64,000 bases of DNA from Raineyella sp034933565 (GTDB taxonomy: Bacteria > Actinomycetota > Actinomycetes > Propionibacteriales > Propionibacteriaceae), in contig NZ_JAYFNG010000009.1 of the NCBI RefSeq assembly GCF_034933565.1, positions 1 to 64,000 on the forward strand. The letters are read 5' to 3'. Shown piece by piece: positions 33,699-42,061 of this stretch. Below the pieces are notes generated by a model. That model made no database searches. It was not told where the DNA came from and saw only the letters and a list, made by a program, of their open reading frames with translations. The position numbers were made by a program, and so were the translations under genes. Within the stretch, counting starts at the first letter, position 1. Each line of letters opens with the position of its first letter.

Positions 33699-35663
33699 GT
33701 GAGCCGCAGGCCGACCGGTGATCCCGCGTCGACCGCCGTATCGGTCCTCCGGGACGTCGGGGGCGCCGGAAATGTCACGTCACTCACGTCCTGCTTCACC
33801 CGCCTTCGGTTCGTTCTGGGCGACGAGTCGAAGGTCGACGTCACGGCACTGGAGAGCAACGCCGGCGTGCTGTCGGTGATGCGGGCCGGCGGCCAGACCC
33901 AGGTCGTCATCGGTCACGAAGCACTGGCCGTCCGCGAGGCGATGGACAAGCTCCTCGCGGGCCTCCCGACCGCCGGGAGTCATGACGCGGCGAGGCCGAC
34001 GACACCGCGGGGCAACGTGTTCGACCGGTTCGTGGCCCTGGTGTCCGCACTGTTCCAGCCGTTCCTGTGGGTGCTGGCCGGCACCGGTCTGCTCAAGGCG
34101 CTGATCGTCCTCCTCGGGGTCGTCGGCTGGCTCCACCCCGCCGACGGCACGTACGTCATTCTCAGTGCCGGGGCGGATGCGCTGTTCTACTTCCTGCCGA
34201 TGTTCCTGGCGCTGACCGCTGCCAAGCGTTTCGGTGCGAACCAGTTCGTGGCATTGGCCCTGGCCGGTGGGCTTCTGTACCCGACGATCGTCACCCTCGG
34301 CAGCGCTGCTGGCCCGGTGACGTTCCTCGGCCTTCCGGTGGTGATGGCCCACTACTCCTCTTCTGTCGTGCCGATCATCGTCACCGTCTGGGCGCAGGGG
34401 CACGCCGAACGGTGGTTGAGGGCTGTTCTTCCCGGGGCGCTGGGCAACTTCCTCTCCCCGGCGCTGGTCGTGCTGATCCTGTTCCCGTTGACCCTCCTCA
34501 CCGTCGGGCCGGCCACCACCTACCTGAGCAACGTGGTCGCCGCCGGGGTGGGCTGGCTCTACGGGGTCAGCCCGGCCGTCGGCGGCTTCCTCATCGGCGG
34601 ACTCACCCAGGTGCTTGTCATCTTCGGCATCCACTGGGCGCTGATCGCCGTGATCGTGAACGAGTACTCCACTGTGGGGCATTCGCTCATCGTTGTCCCG
34701 ATATATGCCGCCGTCGCCGCCCAGACAGGCGCAGCCCTTGCCGTGTTCCTGCGGACCCGGGATCCACGTATCAGGCAGGTCGCGGGACCGGCCACGCTGA
34801 GCGGACTGCTCGCCGGCATCACTGAACCGCTTCTCTACGGAGTCAACCTGCCGCTGAGAAGGCCCTTCGTGATCGGCCTCGGCTGCGGCGGCCTGGGGGG
34901 CGCCGTAGCCGGGGCCAGCGGGGTGGCCTCCTCGGCCTTCGCGGTGCCGTCGCTGTTCACCATGCCGATCACCCTGGGGACCGGGAACTTCCCGCTCTTC
35001 GTCGCGGCGGTGGTGGGATCCCTGGTGAGCGCCTGCGCCCTCACGCTCCTCTTCGGGTCTCCCGGGCCCGGGCCGATGCTGGAGCCTGCCCGCCCGGCAG
35101 CGACCTCGACACAGCCGGCGTCGGCGTCGGCGCCGGACTCGCAGACGGTGCCGGCGTCGGCTCCGGCTCCGGACTCCCGGACGACATCGGTCTCCCGGAC
35201 AACATCGGACGCGCGGACGACGCCGATCCTGGCTCCGGTGTCGGGCCTGACGATGCCCGTGGAGTCGATGCCCGACAAGGTCTTCGCCAGTGGAGCCCTG
35301 GGGCAAGGGATGTGCGTGATGCCGGCCGACGGGCGTCTCGTCGCGCCGGTGGCGGGCGAGGTCAAAGCCTGCCTGCCACACGCGTACGGCATCCGCAGCG
35401 ACACGGGCCTCGACGTCCTCGTCCACATCGGCATCGACACGGCGAGACTCCATGGGGAGCACTTCACCGCCGCGGTCAAGCACGGCGACCGTGTCGCGGC
35501 CGGGGACCTTCTCGGGACGGTCGATCTCGACGCGCTGAAGAAGGCCGGCTACAACCCCATCACGGCGGTGATGATCACCAACAGCGCTCGTACGGCCGGC
35601 ATCGAGACCATCGCCACCGGCCGGGTCGCCGCAGGGGACCCGTTGATCAGGGTCCGGGCGTGA
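33699..35663 (+). CDS. Beta-glucoside-type PTS transporter, EIIBCA
   Basis: A 654-residue phosphotransferase permease with domains in the order B-C-A. EIIB carries the phospho-cysteine C32 in LTSCFTRLRF. EIIC has about 8-10 helices (about 110-460), including the GITEPLLYGVNLP loop. EIIA of the glucose type has H561 in LPHAYGI and the phospho-histidine H576 in VLVHIGIDT. A long Ala/Ser/Pro/Thr linker (about 465-510) joins C and A. It imports and phosphorylates a glucoside; the sugar is not defined. The GTG start follows AGGAGG and a leader with a RAT. The stop overlaps a GTG of the next frame. Confidence 0.92.
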   Translation: MSRRPTGDPASTAVSVLRDVGGAGNVTSLTSCFTRLRFVLGDESKVDVTALESNAGVLSVMRAGGQTQVVIGHEALAVREAMDKLLAGLPTAGSHDAARPTTPRGNVFDRFVALVSALFQPFLWVLAGTGLLKALIVLLGVVGWLHPADGTYVILSAGADALFYFLPMFLALTAAKRFGANQFVALALAGGLLYPTIVTLGSAAGPVTFLGLPVVMAHYSSSVVPIIVTVWAQGHAERWLRAVLPGALGNFLSPALVVLILFPLTLLTVGPATTYLSNVVAAGVGWLYGVSPAVGGFLIGGLTQVLVIFGIHWALIAVIVNEYSTVGHSLIVVPIYAAVAAQTGAALAVFLRTRDPRIRQVAGPATLSGLLAGITEPLLYGVNLPLRRPFVIGLGCGGLGGAVAGASGVASSAFAVPSLFTMPITLGTGNFPLFVAAVVGSLVSACALTLLFGSPGPGPMLEPARPAATSTQPASASAPDSQTVPASAPAPDSRTTSVSRTTSDARTTPILAPVSGLTMPVESMPDKVFASGALGQGMCVMPADGRLVAPVAGEVKACLPHAYGIRSDTGLDVLVHIGIDTARLHGEHFTAAVKHGDRVAAGDLLGTVDLDALKKAGYNPITAVMITNSARTAGIETIATGRVAAGDPLIRVRA

Positions 35664-35719
35664 GCACGGAAATGGCCAGGTCGACGTCCAGCGGAACGAA
35701 AGAGACGGAAGAAGGTGAG

Positions 35720-36613
35720 ATGGAAATGGAAGGAGAGCAGATCGGAATGGTCCTGGTGAGGGCCCTGAACAACAATGCGGTGCTCGCCGAACGGGACGGC
35801 CAGGAGGTGGTCGCCATGGGGCCGGGCATCGGCTTCGGCACCAAGCACGGCAACGTCCTGCCCCCGGACAAGGTGGAGCGCATCTTCTTCCAGTCCCCCA
35901 CCCAGCCGATCGAGCGGCTCACCGCGCTGTTGGCGGGGATCCCTGCCGAGCATCTCGACGTGGCGATCGAGATGTGTGAAGAGGCTTCCGCTCGTCTGTC
36001 GATCCCGCTGCCCCAGAGCCTCATCCTGGCTGTTGCCGACCATCTCCGCTTCGCAGTCCAGCGCCATGCCGACGGGGTGAAGATCGAGTACCCCCTTTCC
36101 TGGGAGGTGGCGAACCTCTACCCGGACCACCTGATGATGGGGCGGCGGGCACTGGACATGGTCGCCGACCGGCTCGGCGTACGCCTTCCCGAGGAGGAGG
36201 CCGTCAGCTTCGCGCTGCACATGGTCGTCGCCGATGCCGAGGGCGACCCTCATGACAGCCCTGGCATGCGTCAGCTGACTCTCCTCGGCCAGGTCTTCGA
36301 CCTTGTGGACTCGTCCTTCTCCGTCACGGTCGACCGCGAGTCGATGAGCGCCGCCCGATTCGTGACCCACATGCGCTATCTCTTCGCTCGGATGAGCTCC
36401 GACAGGCAACTGGCGAACACTCCCAGCAACGTCCTCAATTCCATCGCCGACAGCTACTCGGACGCAACAGTGTGCGCCCACCGGATCGCTTATCTGGTCG
36501 AGATGTGGGGCGATGCCACCGTCACACCCGACGAGATCTCGTTCTTGGCGCTCCATGTGGCTCGACTGGTGCAGGACCTGGAAGGAGGTCCGCCACCTCC
36601 GGGCAAGCGATAG
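35720..36613 (+). CDS. licT: LicT/BglG-family transcriptional antiterminator
   Basis: An RNA-binding antiterminator of 297 residues. The N-terminal CAT domain (VRALNNNAVLAERDGQEVVAMGPGIGF) binds RAT RNA. Two PRD domains follow, with phosphorylatable histidines in DHLRFAVQRH and ALHMVVADAE (PRD1) and in FVTHMRYLF and FLALHVARLVQ (PRD2). HPr and the EII protein phosphorylate these to report sugar. It lies directly downstream of the PTS gene whose leader carries a RAT. Starts at 35720 and 35747 are both possible; the second aligns best with LicT, the first has GAAGG closer. A GTG at 35660 overlapping the PTS stop would add 20 residues. Confidence 0.92.
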   Translation: MEMEGEQIGMVLVRALNNNAVLAERDGQEVVAMGPGIGFGTKHGNVLPPDKVERIFFQSPTQPIERLTALLAGIPAEHLDVAIEMCEEASARLSIPLPQSLILAVADHLRFAVQRHADGVKIEYPLSWEVANLYPDHLMMGRRALDMVADRLGVRLPEEEAVSFALHMVVADAEGDPHDSPGMRQLTLLGQVFDLVDSSFSVTVDRESMSAARFVTHMRYLFARMSSDRQLANTPSNVLNSIADSYSDATVCAHRIAYLVEMWGDATVTPDEISFLALHVARLVQDLEGGPPPPGKR

Positions 36614-36768
36614 CCGGACCGGACCTCCAACACTTTTCTACAGCTTTCTTCGTAACAGAATCTGACACCACCTCGTCACCGAGGCGCGCCTTTGTGCGCC
36701 CGAAATCGGGAGTCGAGGTCGCGCCTCTCACCTATCAGAACCCTTTGAAACCACCGCAGAGTTCATCA

Positions 36769-36782
36769 AGAACCATAGTTCT
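36769..36782. promoter_or_regulatory. Small inverted repeat upstream of the Tat-exported protein
   Basis: AGAAC-CATA-GTTCT is a perfect 5-bp inverted repeat in an AT-richer region (36614-36836) ahead of the gene starting at 36837. It could be an operator. No protein partner can be named. Confidence 0.25.
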
Positions 36783-36836
36783 GCAATGTGCGACAAAAAC
36801 CCACGAAAAGACCACCAAAAGGATCAGGAGCAAGAA

Positions 36837-37421
36837 ATGGAAAGCGATCTTCGCGACCAGCAGAGCCACCCCGGCAGGCCGAGTCGGAGGACCGTGGTGG
36901 TCGGTGCGGCCTGGGCTGCACCGGTCATCGCCGCCGTGACGGCCGCCCCGGTCTTCGCAGCCTCCCGCGCGCCCGGCCTGCAGGGATGGGTGCAGCTCCA
37001 GAAGAGCTGCGACAAGAAAGACAAGAAAACGGGTCGGGTGACGATCACCGGCGTAGGAAGCTACCCGGACCGGGGCCTCTGGGTCTTCGACTCCAACCCT
37101 TCGACGCAGATCACCGACGCTTCGATCGTGTTCTATTTCGACCAGGCCCTCACCTTCCAGGTCGGTAGCGGAAACAACGGGTGGTCGCTTCCGACGGTTG
37201 ACAAGTCAGCACCTCAGATCAGCGGCTTCACCGCCTACCGGACCACCTACTCCGGGAGCTTCACGTACGACACGAAGAATCAGCTGTGGATCGCCAGCGG
37301 CGCCCCCTCCTTCTACGCCACGCTCGATTCATGCGGAAAGACGTTGAACTCCTACGCGCATCGCTATGTGACGGTCAACGGCCAATCGGTCGATTTCCTG
37401 CGCGGTCCGATCACTCTTTGA
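36837..37421 (+). CDS. Tat-exported protein of unknown function
   Basis: A 194-residue protein with a twin-arginine-like signal: SRRTVVVGAAWAAP followed by a hydrophobic stretch and VFAAS as the likely cleavage site (about residue 43). The mature part has only two cysteines (QKSCDKK and LDSCGKT), which could form one disulfide once exported. It is rich in aromatic and Ser/Thr residues and predicted to be beta-rich. The ATG has AGGAG 7 nt upstream. The gene and its flanks are less GC-rich than the surroundings, which hints at later acquisition. No family recognised. Confidence 0.75.
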   Translation: MESDLRDQQSHPGRPSRRTVVVGAAWAAPVIAAVTAAPVFAASRAPGLQGWVQLQKSCDKKDKKTGRVTITGVGSYPDRGLWVFDSNPSTQITDASIVFYFDQALTFQVGSGNNGWSLPTVDKSAPQISGFTAYRTTYSGSFTYDTKNQLWIASGAPSFYATLDSCGKTLNSYAHRYVTVNGQSVDFLRGPITL

Positions 37422-37469
37422 TCCGCGTACGGACTTCACCACACCATCCACCAGAGACGGAGCACATCA

Positions 37470-37616
37470 ATGTCCCAGCCCACCACGTCACCCGACCCCA
37501 GCCACTCCCCGGTCGCCACGCCCTCGTCAGGGACGATCACGGAGCCACAGTCCGGCACCGTTGACGGCAATCAGATCGACCCGCCCGGTGAGATCGTCGC
37601 GACAGCGTTGATCTGA
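37470..37616 (+). CDS. 48-residue Ser/Thr/Pro-rich peptide
   Basis: An ATG with GGAG 7 nt upstream begins a 48-codon frame: MSQPTTSPDPSHSPVATPSS at the start and PPGEIVATALI at the end. There is no cysteine, membrane helix or signal peptide. It starts 48 bp after the Tat-exported gene and ends just before a strong hairpin, so the two form a small transcription unit. It could be a chaperone-like partner, a peptide precursor or a disordered regulator. No modification enzyme is near. Confidence 0.5.
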   Translation: MSQPTTSPDPSHSPVATPSSGTITEPQSGTVDGNQIDPPGEIVATALI

Positions 37617-37635
37617 GCGAGTTGACCTGAGCGGC

Positions 37636-37674
37636 ACGGCGCCCTGTACCGGTGTTCCAGGTGCAGGGCGCCGT
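37636..37674 (+). terminator. Terminator after the Tat-protein unit
   Basis: ACGGCGCCCTGTACC (37636-37650) and GGTGCAGGGCGCCGT (37660-37674) form a 15-bp stem with one G-U pair and a 9-nt loop. A short T-rich stretch follows. Confidence 0.7.
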
Positions 37675-37822
37675 TGGCGACCTCGGCCTGTCACCTCAGG
37701 CAGACTCGTCCCGGGAACCGGGTCCCGCGGCTGATCGTCGGTCGCACCGGCGCCGCAGGAGCACTGGACGGAGGGCCCGGGCTTCGCGGACGGCGAAGCC
37801 CGAGTGAACCGAGGGGGAAGAC

Positions 37823-39094
37823 ATGGGTGCTGAGAGGGAAGACATGCGTGCCGCAGACATCGCGCTCCTGGCGGAGCTCTATCGGGATCTCCATCAGCAC
37901 CCGGAGTTGAGCTTCGCCGAGACCCGGACCGCAGCGATCGTGGCCGATCACCTGCGTGGTCTGTCCTTCCGCGTCACCGAGGGAGTCGGTGGCACCGGTG
38001 TCGTCGGTGTCCTCGAGCGCGGTGCCGGGCCGACGGTGCTGCTGCGGGCCGACATGGACGCCTTGCCCGTCCGTGAGGAGACCCGCCTGCCGTACGCCAG
38101 CACGGCGACGGCGATCACGCCGGACGGCCAGCAGGTGCCGGTGATGCATGCCTGCGGTCACGACATGCACACCACGGCACTCCTCGGCGCACTGGCCGAG
38201 CTCGCCTCCCAGCAGGACTGGCAGGGGCGGATCGTCGCGGTCTTCCAGCCGGCCGAGGAGAAGGGCGCCGGTGCTCGGGCGATGGTCGACGACGGGCTGT
38301 TCGAACGGTTCGGGATGCCTGACGTAGTGCTCGGTCAGCACGTCGCCCCGCTGCCTGCCGGCACCATCGGGCTGCGCACCGGCCCCGCCTTCGCGGCCTC
38401 CGACGGGTTGCACGTGACCCTCTTCGGACGCGGTGGCCACGGCTCCCGCCCGGAGACGACGGTCGACCCGATCGTGCTGGCGGCCTCGGTGATCATGCGC
38501 CTGCAGACCATCGTGTCCCGGGAGCTGGCCGGCACCGACACCGCCGTCCTGACCATCGGCTCGGTGCATGCCGGTGAGACCGGCAACATCATCCCCGACG
38601 CCGCGCACCTGCGGCTCAGCATCCGTACCTTCGACACGACCGTACGGGCCCGGGTGCTGGCGGCGGTCGACCGGATCGTCCGCGGCGAGGCCGCCACGGC
38701 CGGCGCGGACCGCACCCCGCTGGTCGAGTCGCTGCACTCGTTCCCCGCCGTCGTCAACGACGCGGCCGCGACCGCACGGGTGCGCGGCCTGTTCGACGAT
38801 GTTCTCGAGGATGCCGTCCTCGTGGACCCGGGCGTGGTGACGGGCAGCGAGGACGTCGGCGTGCTCGCGTACGCGTCGGGGGCGCCATGCGTCTACTGGC
38901 TGCTCGGCGGGAGCGACCCGGCGCTGTTCGCCGGCCTGGAGTCCGAAGCAGACATCGCCGCCCGGGTGGCCGAACTCCCGTCGAACCACTCTCCGTTGTT
39001 CGCCCCGGTGGTCACCCCCACCCTGACGGTGGGCATCGACGCGCTCACCACCGCGGCCCGCGGCTGGCTGCGGTCCACCTCACTCCTGGTCTGA
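37823..39094 (+). CDS. M20-family amidohydrolase (hippurate hydrolase type)
   Basis: A 423-residue metallopeptidase-fold enzyme that cleaves N-acyl amino acids or similar amides. Metal-binding motifs are MHACGHDMHT and FQPAEEKGAGA, with a lid domain starting near HVTLFGRGGHGSRPE and a C-terminal VTGSEDVGVLA and NHSPLF. This order is typical of the M20D group (AmhX/hippurate/IAA-amino-acid hydrolases). A G-rich GGGGGAAG precedes the ATG. It appears monocistronic. Natural substrate unknown. Confidence 0.9.
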   Translation: MGAEREDMRAADIALLAELYRDLHQHPELSFAETRTAAIVADHLRGLSFRVTEGVGGTGVVGVLERGAGPTVLLRADMDALPVREETRLPYASTATAITPDGQQVPVMHACGHDMHTTALLGALAELASQQDWQGRIVAVFQPAEEKGAGARAMVDDGLFERFGMPDVVLGQHVAPLPAGTIGLRTGPAFAASDGLHVTLFGRGGHGSRPETTVDPIVLAASVIMRLQTIVSRELAGTDTAVLTIGSVHAGETGNIIPDAAHLRLSIRTFDTTVRARVLAAVDRIVRGEAATAGADRTPLVESLHSFPAVVNDAAATARVRGLFDDVLEDAVLVDPGVVTGSEDVGVLAYASGAPCVYWLLGGSDPALFAGLESEADIAARVAELPSNHSPLFAPVVTPTLTVGIDALTTAARGWLRSTSLLV

Positions 39095-39403
39095 GTCGGC
39101 GTCCGGGGCCAAGTGGAACACGAGTGCATCGGTGTCGACTCCCAGACGGTGGAACAGGTCACGCAGGAGCCGCATTTTGCTGGCGGTCGAGTTGGCGGTG
39201 CAGATCTCGATGCCCGGGGCGACCTCGGAATACTCGTAGACGGCGGGAGCGGCATCTGGGCGGACCCGCAGCAGGTTCCCCTCAGCGGCAGTCGATGCAG
39301 GCCCGCCGGATCCTGCTCGGCCAGCAGAACCCGAGGAGCGGTCCGCGGTGATCGAGGCGGAGAAGGCCGGCCCCACGCCCTTGACGATCTCGCGGATGTG
39401 CAT
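39080..39403 (-). CDS. Hypothetical protein, convergent with the amidohydrolase
   Basis: A 107-residue frame that overlaps the amidohydrolase 3' end by 15 bp. The C-terminal half (YEYSEVAPGIEICTANSTASKMRLLRDLFHRLGVD and an acidic end) looks like folded protein, while the middle is Ala/Gly/Ser-rich. There is no strong ribosome-binding site before the ATG. It may be a real small gene or a remnant, since the region to the right holds other decayed sequence. Confidence 0.4.
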   Translation of the reverse strand: MHIREIVKGVGPAFSASITADRSSGSAGRAGSGGPASTAAEGNLLRVRPDAAPAVYEYSEVAPGIEICTANSTASKMRLLRDLFHRLGVDTDALVFHLAPDADSDQE

Positions 39404-39467
39404 GCTGCTCGGTGTGGGGTTGACCCCGTCTGGTGCGGGTGGGGGTGCCTTGTTCGCGTTCCAGGGG

Positions 39468-39944
39468 CTATTTCGGCAGGCAGGCGACTGTTTCGTCAAC
39501 GCCGTCGGTGGTGACGTCGGCGGTTGTCGACTTCGGCCATGTCGTCGCCTGGCGGGCATACTCGTCGACGGATGCGATGACCAGCGGGCTGTCGTCGAGG
39601 GTCGACACCTCGAGGATCGCGGTGGTGTTGCCGGGGTCGACGCGGGCGGCGATGAGGGTGAACCCGTCAGGGGCGGGGGTGGTGCGGGCGGCCGCCCGGG
39701 TGAGGTGATAGCCGGGTTTCGCGCGGGAGTTGAGGCGGGTGAGGAGCATGTCGGGCACGGGCGTGCACCCGGCTGGGGTGGTGAGCGCAGAGCGGCCAGG
39801 GGTGGTGGCGGTCGGTGTGGGGGTGATGTAGGTGGTGTAGGTCGTTCGGGTCGTGGTGGTCCGGGTCGTGGTGATGGGGTAGAGGAGGACGGCGGCGGCG
39901 ATGACGGCGGCGCCGATCAGGGCTCCTTTGACGGCGGGTTTCAT
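39468..39944 (-). CDS. Small membrane-anchored or exported hypothetical protein
   Basis: A 158-residue protein with an N-terminal hydrophobic helix (KGALIGAAVIAAAVLLYPI), a threonine-rich linker of about 30 residues (TTTRTTTTRTTYTTYITPTP), and a C-terminal domain of about 100 residues with two cysteines (AGCTPVP and VACLPK). This is the layout of an anchored surface protein. No family is recognised. It ends 63 bp upstream of the previous frame and starts next to a transposase remnant. Confidence 0.6.
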   Translation of the reverse strand: MKPAVKGALIGAAVIAAAVLLYPITTTRTTTTRTTYTTYITPTPTATTPGRSALTTPAGCTPVPDMLLTRLNSRAKPGYHLTRAAARTTPAPDGFTLIAARVDPGNTTAILEVSTLDDSPLVIASVDEYARQATTWPKSTTADVTTDGVDETVACLPK

Positions 39945-40038
39945 GGCGGGTGCTTCTTTCTCCAGGGGGTACCGGCGCCACACCATGACTCGCTCGGATG
40001 TGAGGTTGACCCCGATTCCCGGACAGGTGGTTGGTTGG

Positions 40039-40230
40039 TCAAGCTGCCAGTGCGAGTTGGCGGCGTTCGTACTCTAGCGGGCTGAGGTAGCCGATGCCGG
40101 AGTGGCGTCGGCGGGCGTTGTCCCAGCACACACCGGTGCGGCCCATCGAGCGGAGCACGCTGAGCTCGCGGGCGGCGTCGGCCAGTTGCCCGCTGGTGTA
40201 CTGGGTGCCCCATCGGGCGCTGAAATGGCC
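40039..40230 (-). pseudogene. IS3-family transposase (OrfB) remnant with internal deletion
   Basis: The frame reads GTQYTSGQLADAARELSVLRSMGRTGVCWDN and then jumps to RRRHSGIGYLSPLEYE. In IS3-type transposases these two blocks are separated by about 50 residues containing the catalytic glutamate (AESFFATLK region). Here they are joined in frame, so the catalytic core is deleted. No OrfA or terminal inverted repeats are visible. It lies about 60 bp from a tRNA-Lys gene. Confidence 0.8.
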
Positions 40231-40266
40231 ACCGGCCTCGACTCCCGAGGGAGCCGAGGCCGGTGG
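40229..40266 (-). terminator. Terminator of tRNA-Lys
   Basis: CCACCGGCCTCG (40229-40240) and CGAGGCCGGTGG (40255-40266) form a perfect 12-bp stem 26 bp beyond the tRNA 3' end on the minus strand. Confidence 0.7.
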
Positions 40267-40291
40267 TTTCCGCGTCACAGCGCGGATCTGG

Positions 40292-40364
<73 letters not shown>

Positions 40365-40425
40365 GCGCGAGAAGAAACTATAGCAGTCGGCTCCCCCCAC
40401 ACCAAATCGGCGTCATTTCGTCGAT

Positions 40426-40791
40426 TCAGAGGTACAGACCGGTCGCGGCGACGTCGCCCTGCTCGGCGCTGACGGCGTGCAGGTCGCGTTCCCGCAGCAG
40501 GATGAAGTCCCGCCCCTTGAGCTCGACCTCGGCGCGGTCCTCGGGGTCGTACAGGACCCGGTCGCCGACCTGGACGGATCGTACGTTCGGGCCGGAGGCG
40601 ACCACGGTGGCCCAGCTGAGCCGCTTGCCGATGGCGACGGTGGCGGGGATGACGATGCCCCCACCGGAGCGTCGCTCCCCCGCCTCGCCTTCGGTCGAGA
40701 CCAGAACGCGGTCATGCAGCATCCGGATCGGCAGACGGCCGTCGGCGCTGCCCGATCCGGATGTGGTGGTGTCGGAGGTGCTGTCGGGCAA
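40426..40791 (-). CDS. GroES-like co-chaperonin family protein
   Basis: A 121-residue protein with a Cpn10 fold: MLHDRVLVSTEG, the mobile-loop-like GERRSGGGIVIPA, VVASGPNVRSVQVGDRVLYDPEDRAEVELKG and FILLRERDLHAV. It carries a 23-residue disordered N-terminal extension absent from typical GroES, and there is no adjacent groEL, so it is an actinobacterial paralogue rather than the main co-chaperonin. The start is TTG at 40791 with AAGGG 8 nt upstream. It follows the DUF3618 gene by 4 bp, so the two are cotranscribed. Confidence 0.82.
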   Translation of the reverse strand: MPDSTSDTTTSGSGSADGRLPIRMLHDRVLVSTEGEAGERRSGGGIVIPATVAIGKRLSWATVVASGPNVRSVQVGDRVLYDPEDRAEVELKGRDFILLRERDLHAVSAEQGDVAATGLYL

Positions 40792-40795
40792 CGCG

Positions 40796-41188
40796 TCAGC
40801 CCTTCTTCACGGTGATCGAGACGGGCCCGCCGGCGATCGCGGCGGCCTGCCGGCGAGCGGCCCTGAGCGCCTTGCGCTTCTGCCCGCCGCGGACGACACC
40901 GCGCAGGGTGGCGACGGTCAGCACCACGCCCAGGGCCGCGCCGGCGATCATCCCGACCCGGTCGACCCGGACGCCGTTGTCGTCGATGAACTGTCCCTTG
41001 ACCGCCTTGACCTGGGTGTCGGCGAAGGCCTTGGCCTGGTCGATCGTCTGGTTCTTGATGGTGGTCGGGTGCATTTCCTTGGCCAGCTGCTCGAGGGAGG
41101 CCTCCAACCGGGCGCGGGCCTCGGCGATCTCCGCCTTGATCTGCGACTCGGTCCGGGGATACAGGCGCTCGCGGGTCTCGGTGGCCAC
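40796..41188 (-). CDS. DUF3618 domain protein
   Basis: A 130-residue actinobacterial protein. Residues 12-45 (SQIKAEIAEARARLEASLEQLAKEMHP) match the DUF3618 helix. A single membrane helix follows at about 78-97 (VGMIAGAALGVVLTVATLRG), and the C-terminus is very basic. It is probably anchored in the cytoplasmic membrane. The GTG start has AGGAG upstream. It forms a unit with the GroES-like gene. Role unknown. Confidence 0.82.
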   Translation of the reverse strand: MATETRERLYPRTESQIKAEIAEARARLEASLEQLAKEMHPTTIKNQTIDQAKAFADTQVKAVKGQFIDDNGVRVDRVGMIAGAALGVVLTVATLRGVVRGGQKRKALRAARRQAAAIAGGPVSITVKKG

Positions 41189-41357
41189 GGTGACACTCCT
41201 CAGTCTGTGATGGTGGCGTACGCGAGGGACTCCCTGACGGAGGTGTCCTCGGGAGTACGTACGGCCGAACAGTGACAGCCTATTGCAGCCCAGCGGGCGC
41301 CACTACCGGACCGGAACATCGACGGGAACGCCGTCGGCCAGCGGCTACGCTGACGGC

Positions 41358-41840
41358 ATGGAGAACCAGCTGGAGAAGGGCGCCCTCGCCCCCGCGTTCA
41401 CCCTGCTCGACGCCGACGGCCACGAGGTCTCACTCAGTGACTTCGCCGGCCAGCGCGTCATCGTCTACTTCTACCCCGCCGCGATGACCCCCGGCTGCAC
41501 CACCGAGGCCTGCGACTTCACCGCGTACCGCCCCGATCTGGAGACGGCCGGGGTCGCCGCTGTCCTCGGCATCTCCCCGGACAGGCCGGAGCAGCTCGCG
41601 AAGTTCCGCGAGAAGGAGTCGCTCACCGTCACGCTGCTCTCCGACCCGGAGCGGACGACGCTCGGTGCGTACGCCGCGTACGGGGAGAAGATGAACTACG
41701 GCAAGACGATCATGGGCGTCATCCGCTCCACCTTCACCGTCGATGTCGACGAGAACGGCGTGGGCACCATCGCCGACGCCAAGTACAACGTCAAGGCGAA
41801 GGGGCACGTCGAGCGCCTGCTCAAGGAGCTCCGGGCCTGA
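41358..41840 (+). CDS. bcp: Thiol peroxidase Bcp (peroxiredoxin Q)
   Basis: A 160-residue peroxiredoxin that reduces hydrogen and organic peroxides. The active site PGCTTEACDF holds the peroxidatic Cys (about 47) and a resolving Cys five residues later, the atypical 2-Cys arrangement of Bcp. VIVYFYPAAMTPG deviates from the usual YFYPKD by an Ala-Ala pair. It is monocistronic, upstream of a tRNA-Leu gene. Confidence 0.93.
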   Translation: MENQLEKGALAPAFTLLDADGHEVSLSDFAGQRVIVYFYPAAMTPGCTTEACDFTAYRPDLETAGVAAVLGISPDRPEQLAKFREKESLTVTLLSDPERTTLGAYAAYGEKMNYGKTIMGVIRSTFTVDVDENGVGTIADAKYNVKAKGHVERLLKELRA

Positions 41841-41892
41841 GCCTGCCTGCAGGGACACCGGGACACCGCCAACGGTGATCGGTCCACACCAT

Positions 41893-41931
41893 CCGGCCGG
41901 AGCTCGGGCAGAATGGTCCTGCTCCGGCCGG
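41893..41931. terminator. Hairpin overlapping the tRNA-Leu 5' end
   Basis: CCGGCCGGAGC (41893-41903) and GCTCCGGCCGG (41921-41931) form a perfect 11-bp stem. It may terminate bcp transcription. Its right arm includes the first five bases of the tRNA, so it could also compete with tRNA folding in a read-through transcript. Confidence 0.5.
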
Positions 41932-42008
41932 AGTGGTGGAACTGGCAGACACGCAGGATTTAGGTTCCTGTGCCGCAAGGCGTGAGGGTTCGAGTCCCTT
42001 CTCCGGCA
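41927..42008 (+). tRNA. tRNA-Leu (anticodon TAG)
   Basis: GCCGGAG at the 5' end pairs with CTCCGGC at the 3' end, with discriminator A at 42008. The anticodon stem CAGGA/TCCTG encloses TTTAGGT, giving anticodon TAG for CTA/CTN codons. A long variable arm (class II) and the T-loop GGTTCGAGTCC are present. The length is 82 nt. CCA is not fully encoded. Confidence 0.95.
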
Positions 42009-42031
42009 CCGCGTCTCTCCGGCACCGCGTC
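42000..42031. repeat. Perfect 16-bp tandem duplication of the tRNA-Leu 3' end
   Basis: TCTCCGGCACCGCGTC at 42000-42015 covers the last nine bases of the tRNA and seven beyond. An identical copy follows immediately at 42016-42031. Duplications of a tRNA 3' end are what site-specific integration leaves behind; replication slippage is the alternative. Confidence 0.85.
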
Positions 42032-42061
42032 GCAGCACGCGTACGGCTGTCCGTCAGAGCC

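Noticed and set aside
36653..36690. GGCGCGCCTTTGTGCGCC as terminator of the licT gene
   Set aside because: The stem is only about 5 bp with a large loop and no U-tract; too weak to list.
41960..42061. Continuation of the PIG-L frame to 41960 as a 67-residue protein
   Set aside because: This part is antisense to tRNA-Leu and its flank; homology stops at about codon 34, so it is a chance extension.
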